A DNA stretch of 9,393 bases from an uncultured bacterium (GTDB taxonomy: Bacteria; Desulfobacterota; Desulfobulbia; Desulfobulbales; Desulfobulbaceae). The stretch covers positions 1-9,393 of the forward strand of contig CAIMMA010000799.1 in assembly GCA_903842475.1 (NCBI GenBank). Reading direction: 5' to 3'. Below are positions 6,621 through 9,393 of the stretch, piece by piece; position 1 is the stretch's first letter; each line of letters begins with the position of its first letter. The translations under genes were made by a program, and so were the position numbers. The notes below the pieces were generated by a model. It was not told where the DNA came from and did not search any database. It worked only from the letters and a program-made list of their open reading frames with translations.

Positions 6621-7535
6621 TCAGGGGCAGCAGAGCACTTGATTGCCGCCCGCCGCTTTGGCTTGATGCAGACAACGATCCGCTATGAGGATTAAATCGT
6701 CGAGGCCGGTGTTGCGGGCCGGTGTTTCCGGGGCAAAGCCGGCCACGCCGAAGCTGGCGGTGGCGGTGGCCAGGTGCCCATTCACCGTCCAGGTACACTC
6801 GGCGAATTGTTCTCTGAGCCGCATGGCGACCCGGCCAGCGCCCCGGATCGGGGTTTCGGGGAGAATCAGCAAAAATTCGTCTTCCCCCCAGCGGGCGATC
6901 AGGTCAATATCCCGACGGATGGATCGCATGGCAATCCGGGCGAAACCAATGAGCATCTGGTCGCCGGCATCCTGGCCGTACGCCTGGTTGATATTTTTCA
7001 ACGCGTCGATATCGCAGACGATAATCGAGAGCGCGTGCGAGTAGCGGATGGATCTGGTCAATTCTTTGCGCAGTTGCTCCTGGAGGTGACCTCGACTGGC
7101 ACAACCGGTGAGCGAGTCCATGGTGCGTGCCTGCTCGAGCTGTTCCCGCAGTTGCCGTTCCTGCTGGACAAGCCTGAATTGCCGGGCGGCGTCAAGGATG
7201 ACGACGGCCATGGCGTCCTTGGGGGTGCATTCCGGAACGACCCGAAAAAAGGACGAGCGATTGGCTTGTTGGAGTGTGGCAACCAAGTGCTCATCAGGGG
7301 TGAGCAGCACAGGAATGGCTGCGGAGATAGCTGCAGCTTGCTGCAGAAAGGCGATGCCGCTCATGTCCGGCAATTGCGAGGCCGCCAGCACGACGCACCA
7401 TCCGGAGGACTTGCTCAGCGTTGCCAGGCCGTCGACGCCGGTGGTGGTCGTGATGCATTGCAGGCCCTCCGCAGCATCACGGGGCAGGGCGGCGATATTC
7501 AGGCTGTCGTTGACAATTAAGACCTGGTTGCTCAT
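6621..7535 (-). CDS. Diguanylate cyclase with degenerate receiver domain (REC-GGDEF)
   Basis: Response-regulator-like protein of 304 residues. Residues 1-125 look like a receiver: VLIVND (5-10), LPDMSG (55-60), PVLLTP (75-80). By alignment with the usual LLDxxLPxMDG pattern, the phosphoacceptor Asp falls at Ala52, and no Lys stands where the conserved KP motif is expected (about 100-102). Only one of the usual two to three N-terminal acidic residues remains (Asp10). Phosphorylation therefore looks unlikely. A linker helix (about 118-137) leads to the GGDEF domain (from DSLTGCASRG, 140): metal-binding CDIDALKNIN (174-183), signature GEDEF (217-221) instead of GGDEF or GGEEF, and an intact I-site RDID (208-211) five residues upstream. 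Activity is plausible but unproven because the second Gly of the signature is Glu. AAAGGAG seven nt upstream supports ATG 7535. Probably the first gene of an operon with yaaA. Confidence 0.92.
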   Translation of the reverse strand: MSNQVLIVNDSLNIAALPRDAAEGLQCITTTTGVDGLATLSKSSGWCVVLAASQLPDMSGIAFLQQAAAISAAIPVLLTPDEHLVATLQQANRSSFFRVVPECTPKDAMAVVILDAARQFRLVQQERQLREQLEQARTMDSLTGCASRGHLQEQLRKELTRSIRYSHALSIIVCDIDALKNINQAYGQDAGDQMLIGFARIAMRSIRRDIDLIARWGEDEFLLILPETPIRGAGRVAMRLREQFAECTWTVNGHLATATASFGVAGFAPETPARNTGLDDLILIADRCLHQAKAAGGNQVLCCP

Positions 7536-7542
7536 GGATTCA

Positions 7543-7549
7543 CTCCTTT
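7543..7549 (-). promoter_or_regulatory. Ribosome-binding site of the REC-GGDEF gene
   Basis: On the minus strand AAAGGAG stands seven nt before the ATG at 7535, a near-consensus Shine-Dalgarno that fixes this start. Confidence 0.8.
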
Positions 7550-7567
7550 GGGCTTGTTACTAGTACA

Positions 7568-7576
7568 ATCATACCA
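7568..7576 (-). promoter_or_regulatory. Candidate extended -10 promoter for the REC-GGDEF/yaaA operon
   Basis: The minus strand reads TGGTATGAT (7576 down to 7568): an extended -10 TGn followed by TATGAT, a 5/6 match. The -35 region is poor, as is common for extended -10 promoters. The predicted start near 7561 gives a leader of about 25 nt with the ribosome-binding site well placed. Confidence 0.5.
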
Positions 7577-7608
7577 TTGGATCTTGGAAAAGAAGAGTTG
7601 AATTTCAG

Positions 7609-7638
7609 TTGTCAAGCAGCGCCAGGCTAAGGTATAAG
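7609..7638 (+). promoter_or_regulatory. Candidate sigma70-type promoter for the DUF493 gene pair
   Basis: TTGTCA (7609-7614, 5/6 match) and TATAAG (7633-7638, 5/6 match) are separated by 18 nt. Transcription would begin near 7645, right before AAGGAG (7646-7651), giving a leader of only about 15 nt. Confidence 0.5.
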
Positions 7639-7645
7639 GCCGCAC

Positions 7646-7651
7646 AAGGAG
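7646..7651 (+). promoter_or_regulatory. Ribosome-binding site of the DUF493 gene
   Basis: AAGGAG stands nine nt before the ATG at 7661 and supports that start. Confidence 0.7.
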
Positions 7652-7660
7652 ACGGAGTGA

Positions 7661-7924
7661 ATGGAAAACCAGCAAGGGTGCAAGCCCGAAATTACCTATC
7701 CCTGCCTATGGCAGTACCGGATTATCGGCGAGGACCGGGATGCGATGATCCAGGCCATCACCGCTGGCGTGGCGGCAGCGGCCTGCGCCATTAAAGATGC
7801 CAATGTCAGTTCCGGCGGGCGTTATATCAGTCTCAGTCTGGAGGTCACCGTCAATACCGACGCCCAACGGCTGTGTATTTATCAGCTTTTGGCCGGGCAC
7901 CCGGCAATACGGATGGTGTTATGA
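7661..7924 (+). CDS. DUF493 (YbeD-like) small protein
   Basis: Small cytosolic protein of 87 residues, the same length as E. coli YbeD. Family signatures are visible: ITYPCLWQYRIIG near the N-terminus (usual form: YPC or FPT, then a beta strand ending in G), SSGGRYISLSLEVTVN (about 50-65, matching the SSKG-x-Y-x-S-x-x motif) and the C-terminal IRMVL, which in YbeD is VRMVL. The fold is a small ferredoxin-like alpha/beta domain resembling ACT-type regulatory domains. Its molecular role is not established; in E. coli ybeD lies near lipoate and cell-wall genes. Here it instead heads a two-gene unit. Its stop codon TGA (7922-7924) overlaps the ATG of the next gene in an ATGA arrangement, indicating coupled translation. 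Confidence 0.9.
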   Translation: MENQQGCKPEITYPCLWQYRIIGEDRDAMIQAITAGVAAAACAIKDANVSSGGRYISLSLEVTVNTDAQRLCIYQLLAGHPAIRMVL

Positions 7925-8442
7925 GCAATCTGAAAACAGGGCAGGAACAACAGTTCGTGGACAATAAATTAATCCCGGTGATGCGGGAAGCGGTGGTCAC
8001 CGTGCAGATGATCCTGTTCAAAGCCTTGCGGGAGACGGTACATGACCGGTACGTTGATCAGGTGGAACCGTATCACACCTATCTGGCCGGAGCGGTGATC
8101 AACAACCTGTTCGGCACGCAGCCGATGGACGAAGCCGTCGCCGGATTTGCCTCCAGCAACCGAGAATTGGTTGAGCGGGAACTTCGCGAGCTCGCTACCC
8201 GATGTCCCCAGCTGATGCCCGTGCTCACCGATGCCCTGCGCATGAAAACCATCTGCGACAACCAGGATGGCATTCATTCCATTCCCAGTCTGCTGATGGC
8301 CAAGGCGCTGGGCCTTCTCCAGGAGGACAGGGCACTGCCCTTGCCTTCCACCTTTATGCTGCAGGTGCGTCAATTGGCATCGGCATATGGGCTCATTGAG
8401 TCGATATCGGCCGTTGCTCCTTCCGAAGACACACCAGCGTAG
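7921..8442 (+). CDS. Hypothetical helical protein, coupled to the DUF493 gene
   Basis: I do not recognise a named family. The 173-residue protein looks soluble and mostly alpha-helical. The N-terminal half is amphipathic (LIPVMREAVVTVQMILFKAL at 18-37), followed by YHTYLAGAVINNLFGTQ (about 51-67) and an acidic/basic helix ELVERELRELATRC. The C-terminal half has the most motif-like stretch: KTICDNQDGIHSIPSLLMAK (109-128), then GLLQEDRALPLPSTFM (131-146). No signal peptide or membrane helix. The frame is open upstream to 7873, but ATG 7921 is preferred because it overlaps the DUF493 stop as ATGA. Its last 50 nt overlap the smr gene on the opposite strand. Its job is probably connected with that of the DUF493 protein, by position only. 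Confidence 0.85.
   Translation: MSNLKTGQEQQFVDNKLIPVMREAVVTVQMILFKALRETVHDRYVDQVEPYHTYLAGAVINNLFGTQPMDEAVAGFASSNRELVERELRELATRCPQLMPVLTDALRMKTICDNQDGIHSIPSLLMAKALGLLQEDRALPLPSTFMLQVRQLASAYGLIESISAVAPSEDTPA
8393..8442. other. Antisense coding overlap of two convergent genes
   Basis: The last 16 codons and stop of the 173-residue gene (plus) and the last 16 or so codons of smr (minus) share these 50 bases. Both ends are supported by clear stop codons (TAG at 8440-8442; TGA on the minus strand at 8393-8395). No intrinsic terminator fits between them. Confidence 0.85.
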
Positions 8443-8695
8443 CGCCCCAGGATCCGCTCGCCTCGTCGGCCAGGCGGAACGAGGCGACGGTGTCGAGCCG
8501 TTCAAGCAGGGCGTGAACGGTCCGGCGCAGGGTACCGGTGCCTTTGCCATGGATAATCCGGACCTGGAAAATTCCCAGCTTGCGGCACTCTTCGAGATAC
8601 TCCGGGATTAACGTCTTGATCTCCGTCGGCTTGAAGGTGTGGAGATCAAGGGTGCCGTCAATGGGCATTTCGATGGGATCTTCCGGGGCATCCAT
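8393..8695 (-). CDS. Smr-domain protein (stand-alone small MutS-related domain)
   Basis: Single Smr domain of 100 residues, of the type found at the C-terminus of MutS2 and alone in many bacteria. Smr domains are linked to nicking endonuclease activity on branched or mismatched DNA and, in MutS2/SmrB proteins, to cleavage of mRNA at collided ribosomes. Hallmarks: LDLHTF (16-21; the usual LDLHG/LDLRG element), HGKGTGTLR (49-57; catalytic/binding HGxGxG loop) and GATLV (84-88; usual GATxV end). No MutS ATPase is attached. ATG 8695 begins 2 nt after the lpxB stop, so translation is probably coupled to lpxB. Its 3' end overlaps the convergent 173-residue gene by 50 nt. DNA versus RNA as target cannot be told from the sequence. 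Confidence 0.92.
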   Translation of the reverse strand: MDAPEDPIEMPIDGTLDLHTFKPTEIKTLIPEYLEECRKLGIFQVRIIHGKGTGTLRRTVHALLERLDTVASFRLADEASGSWGATLVCLRKEQRPISTQ

Positions 8696-8697
8696 GC

Positions 8698-9393
8698 TCA
8701 GTCCCGTTGTTTTTTTCCCAGAATCTGCAGGGCGATCGCCGCTGCCCGTTCCGAGGCCCCCGGGCCGCCAAGCTTTTGCCGCACCTCCTGGAGTCCGGCC
8801 TGGAGGGTGGCCCGCACCTGGTCATCTTCAAGCAGTACTTTCAATTCTTGGGTTATCCGTTCCGGGGTGACTGCATCCTGGAGAAGCTCAGGGATGATCC
8901 CACGGCCGCCGATAAGGTTGACCAGAGAGAAATATTCGAGGTGTCGGACGATCAGTTTGCCCAGAAAGTAGGTGCAGGGTGAGGTTCGATAGGTAGCGAC
9001 CATGGGGATACCGAGGATTGCCAGCTCAAGGAGTACGGTGCCCGAGGCGGCCATCGCAGCGTCGCAGGCCGCCATCATGGTGTAGCGGTCGTCGCTGATG
9101 ACCCGGAAATCCATCCGGTCGCGCCAGCCCTCCAGGCCATTTTGATCTAGCATCGTCCGCGTGACGGTCGATGCCAGGGGAATGAGAAACGTGTAGGTCT
9201 CGGGACGGTCGCCGGCCAGGAGTTCGGCGGCGGCCAGAAAATCGGGGAGCAGCGCGGCGATTTCTTTTTTTCTGCTGCCGGGCAGGATGCCGATCAGTTT
9301 CCTGGCAGGATCAATCCGGTGCGCCTCCATAAATTCCGTCCGTTCCATCCGGGGCTTGACCGTATCCACCAGCGGGTGGCCAACAAAATCAAC
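8698..9393 (-). CDS. lpxB: Lipid-A-disaccharide synthase LpxB, C-terminal part (window edge)
   Basis: Peripheral inner-membrane glycosyltransferase (family GT19) that joins UDP-2,3-diacylglucosamine and lipid X to give the lipid A disaccharide. The frame is open to the window edge, so only 231 C-terminal residues of a protein usually near 380 are present. The visible part starts with VDFVGHPLVD, a family landmark, followed by GILPGSRKKEI (phosphate-binding PGSR loop), SGTVLLELAILGIPMV with the nucleotide-binding Glu, and YRTSPCTYFLGK leading to YFSLVNLIGGRGIIPELLQ, typical of LpxB. A GTG at 9369 lies in the middle of the domain and is not the true start. The gene ends 2 nt before smr. Upstream lpx genes may lie just beyond the window; this is inference. 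Confidence 0.95.
   Translation of the reverse strand, partial: VDFVGHPLVDTVKPRMERTEFMEAHRIDPARKLIGILPGSRKKEIAALLPDFLAAAELLAGDRPETYTFLIPLASTVTRTMLDQNGLEGWRDRMDFRVISDDRYTMMAACDAAMAASGTVLLELAILGIPMVATYRTSPCTYFLGKLIVRHLEYFSLVNLIGGRGIIPELLQDAVTPERITQELKVLLEDDQVRATLQAGLQEVRQKLGGPGASERAAAIALQILGKKQRD

Noticed and set aside
6755..6771. GGCGGTGGCGGTGGC repeat like the one at 3973-3990
   Set aside because: It encodes an ordinary Ala-Thr-Ala stretch in the GGDEF domain; the similarity to the other repeat is explained by codon composition.
6553..6798. 81-residue minus-strand frame ending in an ATGA overlap with yaaA
   Set aside because: Most of it is the REC-GGDEF coding sequence read in another frame; composition and lack of a ribosome-binding site mark it as a shadow.
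1..9393. Mobile elements, CRISPR arrays, toxin-antitoxin or phage defence genes
   Set aside because: I saw no transposase, integrase, long direct or inverted repeats, regular spacers or defence domains; every sizeable open frame is accounted for by the genes listed or is a shadow frame.

Overview
This 9.4 kb window looks like ordinary core chromosome of a Gram-negative bacterium with moderately high GC. A lipid A synthesis gene (lpxB) and a cytoplasmic peptidoglycan-recycling gene (nagZ) indicate an outer membrane and wall recycling. The mix of genes (PcrA-type helicase, DUF493 protein, stand-alone Smr protein, two diguanylate cyclases, several conserved unknowns) suggests to me a sulfate-reducer-like member of Desulfobacterota, perhaps Desulfobulbales. 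That placement is inference from general familiarity, not a search result. I see no transposase, integrase, phage gene, CRISPR array, tRNA or rRNA.

Layout. Positions 1-2220 (minus): UvrD/PcrA helicase. 2221-2438: leader and promoter interval. 2439-2837 (plus): small conserved-looking unknown. 2897-4078 (minus): GAF-like plus GGDEF diguanylate cyclase, convergent with the unknown. 4079-4313: divergent intergenic region, AT-rich next to the cyclase gene and GC-rich and hairpin-forming next to nagZ. 4314-5384 and 5354-5779 (plus): nagZ and a double-TM2 membrane protein, overlapping by 31 nt. 5786-6556 (minus): yaaA, convergent with the TM2 gene after a 6-nt gap. 6621-7535 (minus): a second diguanylate cyclase with a degenerate receiver domain, probably cotranscribed with yaaA. 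7536-7660: divergent promoter region. 7661-7924 and 7921-8442 (plus): a DUF493 protein and an unknown helical protein joined by an ATGA start/stop overlap. 8393-8695 (minus): Smr-domain protein whose 3' end overlaps the previous gene antisense by 50 nt. 8698-9393 (minus): C-terminal part of lpxB, cut by the window edge and only 2 nt upstream of the smr start.

How the genes fit together. The window is a set of short, mostly unrelated transcription units: DNA repair (helicase, perhaps Smr), envelope upkeep (nagZ, TM2 protein, lpxB), oxidative-stress protection (yaaA) and c-di-GMP signalling (two cyclases with different sensory modules). I found no convincing previously undescribed multi-gene system. 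The most interesting points are the second cyclase with a receiver that seems unable to be phosphorylated, the structured leader in front of nagZ, the TM2 duplication coupled to nagZ, and the tightly coupled DUF493/unknown pair.
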